64,000 nucleotides of DNA from Stenotrophomonas rhizophila (GTDB taxonomy: Bacteria; Pseudomonadota; Gammaproteobacteria; Xanthomonadales; Xanthomonadaceae), in contig NZ_RCDC01000004.1 of NCBI RefSeq assembly GCF_003651185.1, forward strand, positions 1,660,659 to 1,724,658. The letters are read 5' to 3'. The notes under the pieces are model-generated. The model was not told where the DNA came from, did no database searches, and saw only the letters and a program-made list of their open reading frames with translations. Made by a program: the position numbers and the translations under genes. Numbering within the stretch: the first letter of the stretch is position 1; each line of letters opens with the position of its first letter. Below, piece by piece: positions 55,939 through 64,000 of the stretch.

Positions 55939-57267
55939 ATGAACCAGCCAGACCTCGGCGCCCTGTATTCCCACCATGCCAGCGTGATGCGCCAGCGCGC
56001 CGATGAAGCGCTGGCCCGTGGCGGCTTCGACCATCTGGTGATTCCCAGTGGCACCCTGCATTACCAGGCCTTTGATGATCGCGATTACCCGTATGCGGTG
56101 AATCCGAACTTCAAGGCCTGGCTGCCGCTGACCAAGCTGCCCAACAGCTGGCTGGTGTACACCCCCGGCAAGCGCCCGACCCTGATCTTCCATCAGCCTT
56201 TCGATTACTGGCACGTGGTGCCGGGTGCGCCGAATGGCTGGTGGGTGGAGCATGTCGATATCCAGATCATCCGCACGCCCGACGAGGCGCTGGCGCTGCT
56301 GCCCAAGGGTGCGGCGCGTTGCGCGATCCTCGGTGAGCCGCGCAGTGCACTGGGCGCCTTCGTGCCGAACAATCCCGCACCGGTCATCGATTACCTGGAC
56401 TGGCAGCGCGGCTACAAAACGCCGTATGAAATCGCCCTGATGCGCGAAGCGCAGCGACTGGGCGTGCGCGGCCACCGTGCCGCCGAAGCCGCCTTCCGCG
56501 CTGGCGCCAGCGAATTCGAGATCCACATGGCGTACTGCCGTGCGGTCGGCCAGGACGCCAATGAGTTGCCCTACGGCAACATCATCGGCCTCAACGAACA
56601 TGCGGCCGTGCTGCACTACACCGATCTGGGCCGCAGCGCGCCGACCCCACTGCGCAGCTTCCTGATCGACGCCGGTGCCAGTGCCCACGGCTATGCCAGC
56701 GACATCACGCGCACCTATGCGGCCAGCGGCCATGACGAATTCCAGGCGCTGATCGATGCCGTGGATGCGGCCCAGCAGCAGATGGGCGCCGCTGTGCGTG
56801 CCGGCGTGGACTACAAGCAGCTGCACATCGACGCACACCTGTCGCTGATGGGCATCCTCAAGGACTTCGGCGTGCTCAACGTCTCGCCGGAAGCGGCGTT
56901 GGCCACCGGCGTGAGCGCGGCCTTCTTCCCGCACGGCCTGGGCCATCTGATCGGGCTGCAGGTGCATGACGTGGCCGGCTTTGCCGCCAGCGACCGCGGT
57001 GGCCGCATCGAGCGCCCGCAGGGTCACCCGTACCTGCGCATGACCCGCGTGCTGGAGCCGGGCATGGTGGTCACGATCGAACCGGGCGTGTACTTCATCG
57101 ACATGCTGCTGGACGAAGTGAAGCAGGCCGGCAATGGCGCCAGCATCAACTGGGACCGCGTGGATTTCTTCCGCCCGTATGGCGGTGTGCGGATCGAGGA
57201 CGAGGTGCTGTGCACCGAGGGCGATGCGGACAACCTGACCCGCCCGGTGTTTGCGGCCGCCAGCTGA
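55939..57267 (+). CDS. pepQ: Xaa-Pro dipeptidase (prolidase)
   Basis: This cytoplasmic dinuclear metallopeptidase cleaves Xaa-Pro dipeptides. The 442-aa protein has an N-terminal creatinase-like domain and a C-terminal pita-bread fold. Metal ligands appear in LIDAGASAHGYASDITRTYA (two Asp), FFPHGLGHLIGLQVHD (His), VVTIEPGVYFI (Glu) and GGVRIEDEVLC (Glu). The length and the long N-domain match PepQ. The convergent pepP encodes a related M24 enzyme. Confidence 0.93.
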   Translation: MNQPDLGALYSHHASVMRQRADEALARGGFDHLVIPSGTLHYQAFDDRDYPYAVNPNFKAWLPLTKLPNSWLVYTPGKRPTLIFHQPFDYWHVVPGAPNGWWVEHVDIQIIRTPDEALALLPKGAARCAILGEPRSALGAFVPNNPAPVIDYLDWQRGYKTPYEIALMREAQRLGVRGHRAAEAAFRAGASEFEIHMAYCRAVGQDANELPYGNIIGLNEHAAVLHYTDLGRSAPTPLRSFLIDAGASAHGYASDITRTYAASGHDEFQALIDAVDAAQQQMGAAVRAGVDYKQLHIDAHLSLMGILKDFGVLNVSPEAALATGVSAAFFPHGLGHLIGLQVHDVAGFAASDRGGRIERPQGHPYLRMTRVLEPGMVVTIEPGVYFIDMLLDEVKQAGNGASINWDRVDFFRPYGGVRIEDEVLCTEGDADNLTRPVFAAAS

Positions 57268-57279
57268 GCGGCGATGCGG

Positions 57280-57300
57280 GTGCCGACCCACGGTCGGTAC
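57280..57300. repeat. Palindromic repeat GTGCCGACC-CAC-GGTCGGTAC
   Basis: A 9-bp stem with one G-T mismatch and a CAC loop. The core is nearly the same as the element at the end of the 5-formyl-THF cyclo-ligase gene (60967-60991). Confidence 0.65.
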
Positions 57301-57354
57301 CTGCACTGCATCGTGTGCCCGCCGCCGGCCGCTGATCGCCGCCCCGGTATCCGC

Positions 57355-57424
57355 GTAGAGCCACCCCATGGGTGGCTGAAGACCACGCCGGCACGGAGCG
57401 CAGCCACCCATGGGGTGGCGCTAC
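57355..57424. repeat. Inverted pair (dimer) of GTAG palindromes
   Basis: Copy 1 reads GTAG then AGCCACCC-CAT-GGGTGGCT (57355-57377). Copy 2 is inverted: AGCCACCC-ATG-GGGTGGC then GCTAC (57402-57424). The two copies are 24 bp apart and mirror each other, so the whole region can fold into one large stem. It sits between the convergent pepQ and pepP genes and may act as a terminator. Confidence 0.8.
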
Positions 57425-57435
57425 CCTGGCGCGGA

Positions 57436-58767
57436 TCAGCGCCTGGCCATTTCTTCTTCGATCTCATCGGCACTGCGCGCCAACGCTGCGGTCAGCACCT
57501 GATGGCCGTCCTCGGTGATCAGCACGTCGTCTTCGGTGCGAATCCCGATGCCGCGCCAGCGCGCTTCCACGCTGCGGTCGTCCGGTGAGACATACAGGCC
57601 GGGCTCGATGGTGAACACCATGCCCGGCTCCAGCATCCGCGAGTCCCCTGCCAAGCGGTAGTCGCCTACGTCATGCACGTCCAGGCCCAGCCAGTGCCCG
57701 GTCTTGTGCCGGTAGAAGCGCTGGTAATGCGCTTCGGCGATGTTCTCTTCCAGCGTGCCCTTGAGCAGGCCGAGCCGCAGCAGGCCCTCGGTCAAGGTCT
57801 CCACCGCGGCCAGATGGCCAGCCTCGTACGCATTGCCCGGGCGGGCCTGGGCCAGTGCCGCAGCCTGCGCCGCACCGACCAGATCATGCAGCGCGCGCTG
57901 CTCGGCGGTGAAGCGGCCGTTGACCGGGAAGGTCCGGGTGATATCACTGGCGTAGCCGCGGTACTCGGCGCCGGCATCGATCAGGACCAGATCGCCATCG
58001 TGCGCGCGCGCGTTGTTGTCGCGGTAATGCAGGATGCAGCCGTTGGTACCGGCACCGACGATGCTGCTGTAGGCCGCACAGGCATCATTGGCACGGAACA
58101 CACGCTCCAGATCGGCCTGCAGTTCGTACTCATGGATGCCCGGCCGCGCCACGTGCATCGCCGCACGGTGCGCCTGCACGCTGATGTCGGCAGCGCGCTG
58201 CATCACGGCGATTTCCGCGGTCGATTTGAACAGCCGCTGTTCGTGCAGCAGGTGGCCCAGCTCCAGGAATTCATGCGGCGGCTGCGCGCCATGCCGCACC
58301 TGCGAGCGCACCCGGTTGACCCAGCCGATCAGCTTGAGATCGAACTCGGCATCGCGGCCGAAGTGGTAGTACACCCGCGAGCGCCCTTCCAGCAGGCCGG
58401 GCAGGATGTCGTCCAGATCGTCGATCGGGTACGCATCGTCCATGCCGTACTGCGAAACCGCGCCTTCCTGGCCGGCGCGCGCGCCATCCCAGGCTTCGCG
58501 GTCGGCGTCGCGCTCGCGGCAGAACAGGATCACCTCGCCATGGCGACGGCCCGGGATCAGCACCAGCACGGCCTCCGGTTCCGGGAAGCCGCTCAGGTAC
58601 CAGAAATCCGAGTCCTGGCGGAATGGATAATGCGTATCCAGGCTGCGCACCCGCTCGGATGCGGCCGGCAGCACCAGGATCGCGTCATCGCCGGCCATCT
58701 CCATCAACTGCTGGCGGCGGCGGGTGTATTCGGCGGCGGAGATGCCGGTCAGCTGCCGGATATCCAT
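57436..58767 (-). CDS. pepP: Xaa-Pro aminopeptidase P
   Basis: The enzyme removes the N-terminal residue before proline. The 443-aa M24B protein has the aminopeptidase P N-domain (about 10-140; TRRRQQLMEMAGDDA, FRQDSDFWYLSGFPEPE). The C-terminal pita-bread fold has metal ligands in LIDAGAEYRGYASDITRTFP, HKTGHWLGLDVHDVG, VFTIEPGLYV and GIGIRTEDDVLI. The stop lies 1 bp from the UPF0149 gene stop region; the two form a likely operon. The family and neighbourhood agree with the ygfB-pepP pair known from E. coli. Confidence 0.95.
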   Translation of the reverse strand: MDIRQLTGISAAEYTRRRQQLMEMAGDDAILVLPAASERVRSLDTHYPFRQDSDFWYLSGFPEPEAVLVLIPGRRHGEVILFCRERDADREAWDGARAGQEGAVSQYGMDDAYPIDDLDDILPGLLEGRSRVYYHFGRDAEFDLKLIGWVNRVRSQVRHGAQPPHEFLELGHLLHEQRLFKSTAEIAVMQRAADISVQAHRAAMHVARPGIHEYELQADLERVFRANDACAAYSSIVGAGTNGCILHYRDNNARAHDGDLVLIDAGAEYRGYASDITRTFPVNGRFTAEQRALHDLVGAAQAAALAQARPGNAYEAGHLAAVETLTEGLLRLGLLKGTLEENIAEAHYQRFYRHKTGHWLGLDVHDVGDYRLAGDSRMLEPGMVFTIEPGLYVSPDDRSVEARWRGIGIRTEDDVLITEDGHQVLTAALARSADEIEEEMARR

Positions 58768-58768
58768 C

Positions 58769-59317
58769 TCAGTTCAAGCGCTGCCGGTGGCGCGCGGCCA
58801 TCACACAGTCGCCGTGCAGCAGCAGCACCGCCACGCGGATGAACTCCTCGATCTCGGCCAGCGCGTCTTCATCGTCGTCGTTGCCGCTTTCGAAGTCTTC
58901 GCTGGAGGCCTGGGCCAGCTTGGCCAGATCGGTCAGGGCTTCATCGCCCTCTTCGGACAAGGCCGGCCGGTTCTGGCCCGAGCCCAGCCCGAAGCCGCCC
59001 AGGAACGCACGCGCCCAGGTGAACAGCGCATCGGCCTGCGCGGCGGTATCGCTGGCATCGCTCAGCAGCAGCTCGAAGGCGAAATCGCGGTCTTCCATCT
59101 GCGCTACGCTGGCATCGAGCAGGCGCGCCAGGGCGTCACCTTCGGCCGGGGTCGGCAGGTTGTCATCGGCCAGCACGCGGGCCGGCCATTCACGCACCGG
59201 CGCACCGCCGGCGGACAGCCAGCCGCAGAGGCCGCCGTGCAGTTCAGCGGCGCTGGCGCCCAGGCCCAGGGCCTGGCTGGCCTGGTTTACGTCGTCGACA
59301 CTCGGGAGTTCGGTCAT
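58769..59317 (-). CDS. ygfB: UPF0149 / YgfB family protein
   Basis: The 182-aa acidic helical protein starts MTELPSVDDVNQASQALGLG and has the family features LHGGLCGWLSAGG and FLGGFGLGSGQ, then an acidic stretch (ESGNDDDEDALAEIEEFI). YgfB affects beta-lactam tolerance and gene regulation in Pseudomonas; the role here is unknown. I chose the ATG at 59315-59317; the frame is open to 59407. It is the first gene before pepP and divergent from the TIGR02449 gene. Confidence 0.87.
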   Translation of the reverse strand: MTELPSVDDVNQASQALGLGASAAELHGGLCGWLSAGGAPVREWPARVLADDNLPTPAEGDALARLLDASVAQMEDRDFAFELLLSDASDTAAQADALFTWARAFLGGFGLGSGQNRPALSEEGDEALTDLAKLAQASSEDFESGNDDDEDALAEIEEFIRVAVLLLHGDCVMAARHRQRLN

Positions 59318-59482
59318 CTTGGGGCTACGGTTTGTGAGCGCCACAGTGTAGCAATCCACCTGTGTCCACCGGGTTGCCATGGCCCGCCCCGGCCCCCGCC
59401 CCGGCACCGGCGGGCCGACTGCCGGCAGGCCCCGTCATTATTCGCTTGACCGCCCCGTCCGCCCTTGCCTATGGTGCCGGAC

Positions 59483-59704
59483 ATGGAACCCGCCGACGCC
59501 ATCGCCCAGTTGCAGGCCTTCGCCGCCCGCGTCGAGGCGTTGCTTGAGCGCAACGAACGCCTGGCCGACGAGAACCGCAGCCTGCGCCATCAGCAGGAGC
59601 AGCTGGTGGCCGAGCGCTCCCAGCTGCTGGCCAAGAACGAACAGGCCCGCTCCCGGGTCGAAGCGATGATCACCCGCCTCAAGTCCCTGGAGCAGCACAC
59701 ATGA
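59483..59704 (+). CDS. TIGR02449 family coiled-coil (ZapB/SlyX-like) protein
   Basis: The 73-aa protein is one long coiled coil (AQLQAFAARVEALLERNERL, then DENRSLRHQQEQLVAERSQL). Its family lies next to zapA in many gammaproteobacteria and is assumed to help cell division. I chose the ATG at 59483 (MEPADAIAQ); an ATG at 59471 adds four residues. It overlaps zapA by 4 bp. Confidence 0.75.
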   Translation: MEPADAIAQLQAFAARVEALLERNERLADENRSLRHQQEQLVAERSQLLAKNEQARSRVEAMITRLKSLEQHT

Positions 59705-60000
59705 GCCAGACCGAACCGGTCAGTGTCCGCATCCTGGATCGTGAATACACGGTGGGGGTGGGGGCCGAGGAACGCGAGAGCCTGACCGCCGCTGCCCGGC
59801 TGCTGGATGCCAAGATGCGCGAGATCCGCGGCAGCAACCGGATGGCCGCGGTCGACCGCGTCGCGGTGCTGGCCGCGCTGAACCTGGCCCACGAGCTGCA
59901 GCAGCTGCGTGATGAGCACGCCCGGCAGGCCATTGCTCTGCAGCAGACCCTGAGCGATCTCAATCGCCGCCTGGATCGGGCTTTCGACAGCGCGGGTTGA
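59701..60000 (+). CDS. zapA: Cell division protein ZapA
   Basis: The protein bundles FtsZ filaments at midcell. The 99-aa protein starts MSQTEPVSVRILDREYTVGV, with the VxILDREY pattern, then LLDAKMREIR and a C-terminal coiled coil. The ATG overlaps the upstream coiled-coil gene stop. The 6S RNA gene follows, as in E. coli. Confidence 0.93.
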   Translation: MSQTEPVSVRILDREYTVGVGAEERESLTAAARLLDAKMREIRGSNRMAAVDRVAVLAALNLAHELQQLRDEHARQAIALQQTLSDLNRRLDRAFDSAG

Positions 60001-60118
60001 TCCACGCGACCGGTTCCACGCGGTGATTGATTGCACACGTGCATCGCGCGGTCTTCATCGATCTGAATTGATGTGCAATTCGACCGACGAACGGACTGGT
60101 CGAATCGCACAAGAGGGC

Positions 60119-60124
60119 TATAAT
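60119..60124 (+). promoter_or_regulatory. -10 box of the 6S RNA promoter
   Basis: A perfect TATAAT lies 7-12 nt before the predicted RNA start. A weak -35 (CTGGTC, 17-nt spacing) may be used. The 118 bp between zapA and this box show no gene. Confidence 0.6.
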
Positions 60125-60130
60125 CCTCGT

Positions 60131-60320
60131 CGCGTTCTCTGCTGTGAACGACGGCGTGTGCAAACATTCGCCTTGTCCCTTAATTACGACCACGGGTGCG
60201 CGACGGCGCCGGGAGTGCAAGTCCGCCTTGTAGCGGGAAGCCCGATGGAACCCCAGCGTACCCACTTGAACCCCGGGTTCAAGGTCGTTTCGCATGCATC
60301 GTCACGGCGGAGAATGCAAT
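60131..60320 (+). ncRNA. ssrS: 6S RNA
   Basis: This is a regulator of RNA polymerase sigma-70 holoenzyme. The region begins 7 nt after TATAAT and ends before the hairpin of the next leader. A closing stem (GCGTTCTC at 60132-60139 with GAGAATGC at 60310-60317, one G-U pair) brackets about 190 nt. This is the size and fold of 6S RNA with a large central bubble. The position between zapA and the 5-formyl-THF cyclo-ligase gene is the conserved place of ssrS. Exact ends are not certain. Confidence 0.82.
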
Positions 60321-60327
60321 ATTCCAG

Positions 60328-60365
60328 CAAGAGCGGCGTTCCCTTGGGACGTCGCTCTTGTTTTA
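60328..60365 (+). terminator. Intrinsic terminator after 6S RNA
   Basis: CAAGAGCGGCGTTCCC pairs with GGGACGTCGCTCTTG (one wobble, one bulge), followed by TTTT. It lies between ssrS and the ligase gene and may regulate the amount of ligase message. Confidence 0.75.
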
Positions 60366-60396
60366 TCCGCTTCCCCCGCACGCTCCGGACCCAGGC

Positions 60397-60996
60397 ATGA
60401 CCGACCCGCGCTCCGCACTGCGCCAGCAGCTGCGCCAACGCCGCCGTGATCTCCCCGCCGCCGTGCGCCTGGCCGCCGCCGAACAGTTGGCCGATGGCCT
60501 GCTCGCCCTTCCTTTCGCGCCCACGCAGGGCCATGTCGCCGGCTATTGGGCGATGGATGGCGAGATCGCGCTGCACCGCTGGCAGATGCAGTTGCCCGCC
60601 GGCCTGACCTACTGCCTGCCGGTCCTGCACGAGAAGACGCTGCGCTTCGCGCCCTGGCGCCCCGGGCAGGCACTGACCACCAACCGCTTCGGCATCCCCG
60701 AACCCGATCTCGCGCTGGACGACACGCTCGCACCGGAGCAGATGGCGCTGGTCGTGGCGCCGCTGGTGGGTTTCGACGCACAGGGGCGCCGGCTGGGCAT
60801 GGGAGGCGGCTGGTATGATCGCAGCTTCGCATTCCGCCACCAGCGCCCGGCGCCGCCGTGGCTGGTCGGGGTCGGCTTCTCGGTCCAGCAGGTCGATGAC
60901 CTACCGGTGCAACCCTGGGACGTCGCGGTGGATGCGATCTGCACCGACGTCTCCACCCTTGTCTGCGTACCGACCAACGGTCGGCACCTACCGTAA
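60397..60996 (+). CDS. ygfA: 5-formyltetrahydrofolate cyclo-ligase
   Basis: The enzyme converts 5-formyl-THF to 5,10-methenyl-THF with ATP. The 199-aa protein starts MTDPRSALRQQLRQRRRDLP and has GYWAMDGEIAL, VAPLVGFDAQGRRLGMGGGW and YDRSF. The last residues (VCVPTNGRHLP) and stop come from the palindrome at 60967-60991, so the natural C-terminus is probably replaced by repeat-derived sequence. It lies next to ssrS as in E. coli. Confidence 0.93.
   Translation: MTDPRSALRQQLRQRRRDLPAAVRLAAAEQLADGLLALPFAPTQGHVAGYWAMDGEIALHRWQMQLPAGLTYCLPVLHEKTLRFAPWRPGQALTTNRFGIPEPDLALDDTLAPEQMALVVAPLVGFDAQGRRLGMGGGWYDRSFAFRHQRPAPPWLVGVGFSVQQVDDLPVQPWDVAVDAICTDVSTLVCVPTNGRHLP
60967..60991. repeat. Palindromic element inside the ygfA 3' end
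   Basis: GTACCGACC-AAC-GGTCGGCAC forms a 9-bp stem with one mismatch, and CTAC follows as the GTAG tail in inverted orientation. It encodes the last 11 residues of the upstream gene. It matches the element at 57280 in its core. Confidence 0.7.
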
Positions 60997-61009
60997 TCAA
61001 AGACTCCGC

Positions 61010-61486
<477 letters not shown>

Positions 61487-61512
61487 CCCCTTTCCTCCAA
61501 GAGTTGCCCGCC

Positions 61513-62160
61513 ATGTCCGAAGCCAAGCGCCTGGCCGCTGAAAAAGCCATTGAATACGTCGAAGACGGCATGATCGTGGGGGTCGGCACCGGCTCCACCG
61601 TGGCCTACTTCATCGATGCCCTGGCCAAGATCCAGCACCGCATCAAGGGCGCCGTGTCCAGCTCGGACCAGAGCACCGCGCGCCTGAAGCAGCACGGCAT
61701 CGAGGTGCTCGAGCTCAACCACACCGGCAACCTGTCGCTGTATGTGGATGGGGCCGACGAATGCGACGGCAACAAGAACCTGATCAAGGGCGGCGGTGCC
61801 GCGCTGACCCGCGAGAAGATCATCGCCGAGGCCAGCGAGCGCTTCGTGTGCATCATCGACCCGAGCAAGCAGGTCAAGGTGCTGGGCAAGTTCCCGCTGC
61901 CGGTGGAAGTGATCCCGATGGCCCGCAGCCTGGTCGCCCGCCGCATCATGGACATGACCGGCGGCCAGCCGGCCTGGCGTGAGGGCGTGGTCACCGACAA
62001 CGGCAACGTGATCCTGGACATCCACCACCTGGAGATCACCGATCCGGTCAAGCTGGAGCGCGAGCTCAACCAGCTGCCGGGCGTGGTCAGCGTCGGCCTG
62101 TTCGCGCGCCGCCCGGCCGATGTGGTGATCATCGGCGGTGAGCCGCCGATCGTGATGTGA
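61513..62160 (+). CDS. rpiA: Ribose-5-phosphate isomerase A
   Basis: The enzyme interconverts ribose 5-phosphate and ribulose 5-phosphate. The 215-aa protein starts [20 protein letters not shown]. It has [26 protein letters not shown], the catalytic region [20 protein letters not shown] and [11 protein letters not shown]. The chosen ATG gives the usual RpiA length. It links to tkt in the same window by pathway only. Confidence 0.96.
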   Translation: MSEAKRLAAEKAIEYVEDGMIVGVGTGSTVAYFIDALAKIQHRIKGAVSSSDQSTARLKQHGIEVLELNHTGNLSLYVDGADECDGNKNLIKGGGAALTREKIIAEASERFVCIIDPSKQVKVLGKFPLPVEVIPMARSLVARRIMDMTGGQPAWREGVVTDNGNVILDIHHLEITDPVKLERELNQLPGVVSVGLFARRPADVVIIGGEPPIVM

Positions 62161-62205
62161 TCCCGTGGCCGGCGCCCGCGCCGGCTGCCCCAACGAGGTA
62201 CGCCC

Positions 62206-62658
62206 ATGTCCCTGTTGCGCCTGCTGCCCCTGCTCCTGCTGTTCACCCTGGCCGGCTGTGCCAGCACCAACGCCCGTCACTGGGTGGAACTGGACGGCAA
62301 CCGTTACCACGTTGAACTGGCCACCAACGACGATACCCGCGCCCGCGGGCTGATGTTCCGCGACCAGATGCCCGAGGACCACGGCATGCTGTTCATCCAT
62401 GAACGCGAAGAACTGCAGGCGTACTGGATGAAGAACACCAAGATCGCGCTGGACATCCTCTACTTCGATGCGCAGCGCCGCCTGGTCAGCCAGCAGCGCG
62501 ATGTGCCGCCGTGTTCGGCCGGCGATCGTTGCCCGCCCTACCCCAGCAGCGAGCCGGCCCGCTACGTGCTGGAACTCAACGCCGGGCAGGCCGAAAAGAT
62601 GGCGCTCAAGGACGGCACCGAACTCACCTTCGGCCCCGGCATCGCCGACGGCAAATAA
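62206..62658 (+). CDS. DUF192 lipoprotein
   Basis: The 150-aa precursor has a lipoprotein signal (lipobox LAGC, Cys18). The DUF192 domain (PF02643) has FRDQMPEDHGMLFIHEREE, YWMKNTKIALDILYFD and the C-terminal LELNAGQAEKMALKDGTEL. It belongs to a family with an unknown role, often exported. It follows rpiA by 45 bp and is probably co-transcribed. A terminator follows. Confidence 0.88.
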   Translation: MSLLRLLPLLLLFTLAGCASTNARHWVELDGNRYHVELATNDDTRARGLMFRDQMPEDHGMLFIHEREELQAYWMKNTKIALDILYFDAQRRLVSQQRDVPPCSAGDRCPPYPSSEPARYVLELNAGQAEKMALKDGTELTFGPGIADGK

Positions 62659-62670
62659 AAGTGCCCTGAT

Positions 62671-62703
62671 AAACGCGCCGCGCCCTTGAATCGCGGCGCG
62701 TTT
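62671..62703 (+). terminator. Terminator after the DUF192 gene
   Basis: A perfect 12-bp stem (AAACGCGCCGCG / CGCGGCGCGTTT) with a 9-nt loop and a TTTG end lies 12 bp after the stop codon. Confidence 0.8.
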
Positions 62704-62720
62704 GTCGCCAGTCTTGTCCC

Positions 62721-63566
62721 ATGCAGGGGCAGATCACATTGCCGACGTGGGACTCACTGGCCGAGCTGGATGACGAGGCGCTGCCGCTGTTGCCGACCGC
62801 GTTGCTGATCGCCCGGGACGAATACCCGGATCTGGACCCCGCCGTCTACGACGCGGTCCTGCAGAGTCACGCCGACCACCTGCGCACCGAGATCGCCACG
62901 ATCGACATGTGGCCGCTGAAGATCGCCGCGGTCAACCGCCACCTGTTCGACGAGCTGGGCTACAGCGGCGACCATGGCGAGTACTACGACCCGCGCAACA
63001 GCTATCTGAACCAGGTCTTCGAACGCCGCCTGGGCAATCCGATCTCGCTGGCGCTGGTGCAGATGGAAGTCTCGCGCCGGCTCGGCATCCCGCTGGACGG
63101 GGTGTCCTTCCCCGGGCACTTCCTGGTGCGTCTGCCGCTCAACGACGGCGTGCTGGTGATGGACCCGTTCAACGGCGGCCGCCCACTGGGCGTGGAGGAA
63201 CTGCGCGAACGCGCACGCTCACACCTGGGCGGTGAAGTCCCCGACGACGACGTGCTCGCGCAGATCCTGGACCCGGCCCCGGCACGCGCGATCCTGATGA
63301 GGATGCTGCGCAACCTGCATGGCGTGTACGTGGAACGCGGCGAATGGGACCGCGCCGCGCGCAGTGCCGACCGCCTGCTGAAGCTGGCACCCGAACAGGA
63401 CGACGCGCTGCGCGATCGCGGCATGGCCTACCTGCAACTGGATTACGAGGCCGGCGCGCGCAACGACCTGGGGCTGTATCTCAAGCGCAATGCCAAGGCC
63501 AGCGATGCCCAGTTCGTCCGCGAGAAGCTGGTCGGCCTCGGTGGCGTGGTGCCGCGCCTGCACTGA
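62721..63566 (+). CDS. SirB1-like transglutaminase-fold protein with TPR repeats
   Basis: The 281-aa protein has an N-terminal SirB1 N-domain (transglutaminase-like, about 40-180; NSYLNQVFERRLGNPISLAL, then GIPLDGVSFPGHFLVRL). The usual catalytic Cys is not obvious, so it may be inactive. A C-terminal TPR part follows (about 195-270; YVERGEWDRAARSADRLLKL). The family is common in gammaproteobacteria with an unclear role. It is a single gene, convergent with the rubredoxin gene. Confidence 0.88.
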   Translation: MQGQITLPTWDSLAELDDEALPLLPTALLIARDEYPDLDPAVYDAVLQSHADHLRTEIATIDMWPLKIAAVNRHLFDELGYSGDHGEYYDPRNSYLNQVFERRLGNPISLALVQMEVSRRLGIPLDGVSFPGHFLVRLPLNDGVLVMDPFNGGRPLGVEELRERARSHLGGEVPDDDVLAQILDPAPARAILMRMLRNLHGVYVERGEWDRAARSADRLLKLAPEQDDALRDRGMAYLQLDYEAGARNDLGLYLKRNAKASDAQFVREKLVGLGGVVPRLH

Positions 63567-63596
63567 CGGTGCCGCGACGCGGCGCCTGGCGGTGCC

Positions 63597-63788
63597 TCAG
63601 TCGACTTCGACCATTTCGAAATCATCCTTGGTCACGCCGCAGTCCGGGCACGTCCATGTATCAGGGATGTCTTCCCAGCGCGTGCCCGGGGCGATGCCCT
63701 CGTCCGGCAGCCCGTCTTCTTCCCGGTACAGGAAGCCGCAGACAACGCACATCCAGGTGCGGAAGGTGGTGGCGGTTGCGTCGGTCAT
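63597..63788 (-). CDS. Rubredoxin
   Basis: The protein is a small one-iron electron carrier. The 63-aa protein has the four iron ligands in CVVCG (Cys14, Cys17) and CPDCG (Cys47, Cys50), with the usual 29-residue spacing and an acidic surface (GLPDEGIAPGTRWEDIPDTW). I chose the ATG at 63786-63788; the frame is open to 63869. It is divergent from thiE, and the 72-bp gap likely holds both promoters. Confidence 0.94.
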   Translation of the reverse strand: MTDATATTFRTWMCVVCGFLYREEDGLPDEGIAPGTRWEDIPDTWTCPDCGVTKDDFEMVEVD

Positions 63789-63860
63789 CGGATAATCACG
63801 GCGGGACAAGAACTGGCAGCGCTCATTGTCCCACTCCCGTTGCGCTACCGGTAGCCATTG

Positions 63861-64000
63861 ATGAATCACGCTTCAGCCCCCACGCCGCCCCGCGGCGTCT
63901 ACCTCATTACCCCCGACGAGCCCGATACCGCGCGGCTGCTGGCGCGCACCGCGCCGCTGCTGGCGGCCGGCGCCACCTGGCTGCAGTACCGCAACAAGAG
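63861..64000 (+). CDS. thiE: Thiamine phosphate synthase, N-terminal fragment
   Basis: The right edge of the window cuts this gene after 46 codons. The start [20 protein letters not shown] and the motif [10 protein letters not shown] match the first strand and pyrophosphate-binding region of ThiE, which joins the thiamine pyrimidine and thiazole parts. The start ATG is a guess from the ThiE length; the catalytic core lies outside. Confidence 0.85.
   Translation, partial: MNHASAPTPPRGVYLITPDEPDTARLLARTAPLLAAGATWLQYRNK

Overview
This is a gene-dense, high-GC chromosomal window from a gammaproteobacterium of the Xanthomonadaceae, most likely Stenotrophomonas or a close relative. The evidence is the gene order (pilMNOPQ divergent from a class A PBP; gmk-rpoZ-spoT; ygfB / zapA / 6S RNA / ygfA; class I aldolase next to pyk and pgk), the protein sequences, and several short palindromes that begin with GTAG, which resemble the REP-like elements I associate with Stenotrophomonas. 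I see no tRNA or rRNA gene, CRISPR array, insertion sequence, integrase or prophage gene. Almost everything is core genome. The ends cut a macro-domain-like gene (left) and thiE (right).

Layout. 1-5.0 kb: central carbon metabolism on the minus strand (class I aldolase, pyruvate kinase, HAD phosphatase, pgk). 5.1-9.2 kb: a two-gene membrane operon (DUF2339, then DUF3999). 9.3-13.7 kb: gap, a divergent ompW-like gene with a perfect FNR-type box, a racemase, and a plus-strand pair (S1/P1 nuclease, sulfur-dioxygenase-like hydrolase). 13.8-15.9 kb: a BlaI / M56-TonB / lipoprotein regulatory operon with a perfect palindromic operator. 16-21.7 kb: an acetyl-CoA hydrolase/transferase family protein, transketolase and a dicarboxylate symporter. 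21.8-28.7 kb: a complete MoxR-DUF58-DUF4381-BatA-BatBC-BatD operon. 28.8-36.5 kb: the type IV pilus operon pilMNOPQ, divergent from the bifunctional peptidoglycan synthase PBP1A. 36.8-42.6 kb: mixed genes including citrate synthase, ribosomal protein L31 type B and a nucleoside hydrolase. 42.8-49.9 kb: recG, ridA, spoT, rpoZ, gmk, yicC. 50-52.9 kb: the tightly coupled plus-strand operon rph-VOC-rdgB-hemW. 53-57.3 kb: DUF1631, PilZ and prolidase. 57.4-61 kb: pepP and a UPF0149 gene, divergent from a ZapB-like coiled coil and zapA, then 6S RNA and 5-formyl-THF cyclo-ligase. 61-64 kb: EVE protein, rpiA, DUF192 lipoprotein, SirB1-like protein, rubredoxin and the start of thiE.

Functional links. 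Glycolysis, the pentose phosphate pathway and the TCA entry step are represented by fba, pyk, pgk, gap, tkt, rpiA and gltA. Envelope biogenesis and surface functions are represented by the pilus alignment and secretin complex, PBP1A, the Bat operon and OmpW. Many operons use ATGA, GTGA or TGATG overlaps, which indicates translational coupling. The least explained material lies in the regulatory DNA and repeats: an FNR-like box before ompW, a LacI-family-like dyad before the aldolase gene, a dyad at the predicted gltA start, the BlaI-type operator, and a set of palindromic repeats. Some of these repeats run into coding sequence and supply the C-terminus or stop codon of a gene. I found no clear novel defence or mobile system.
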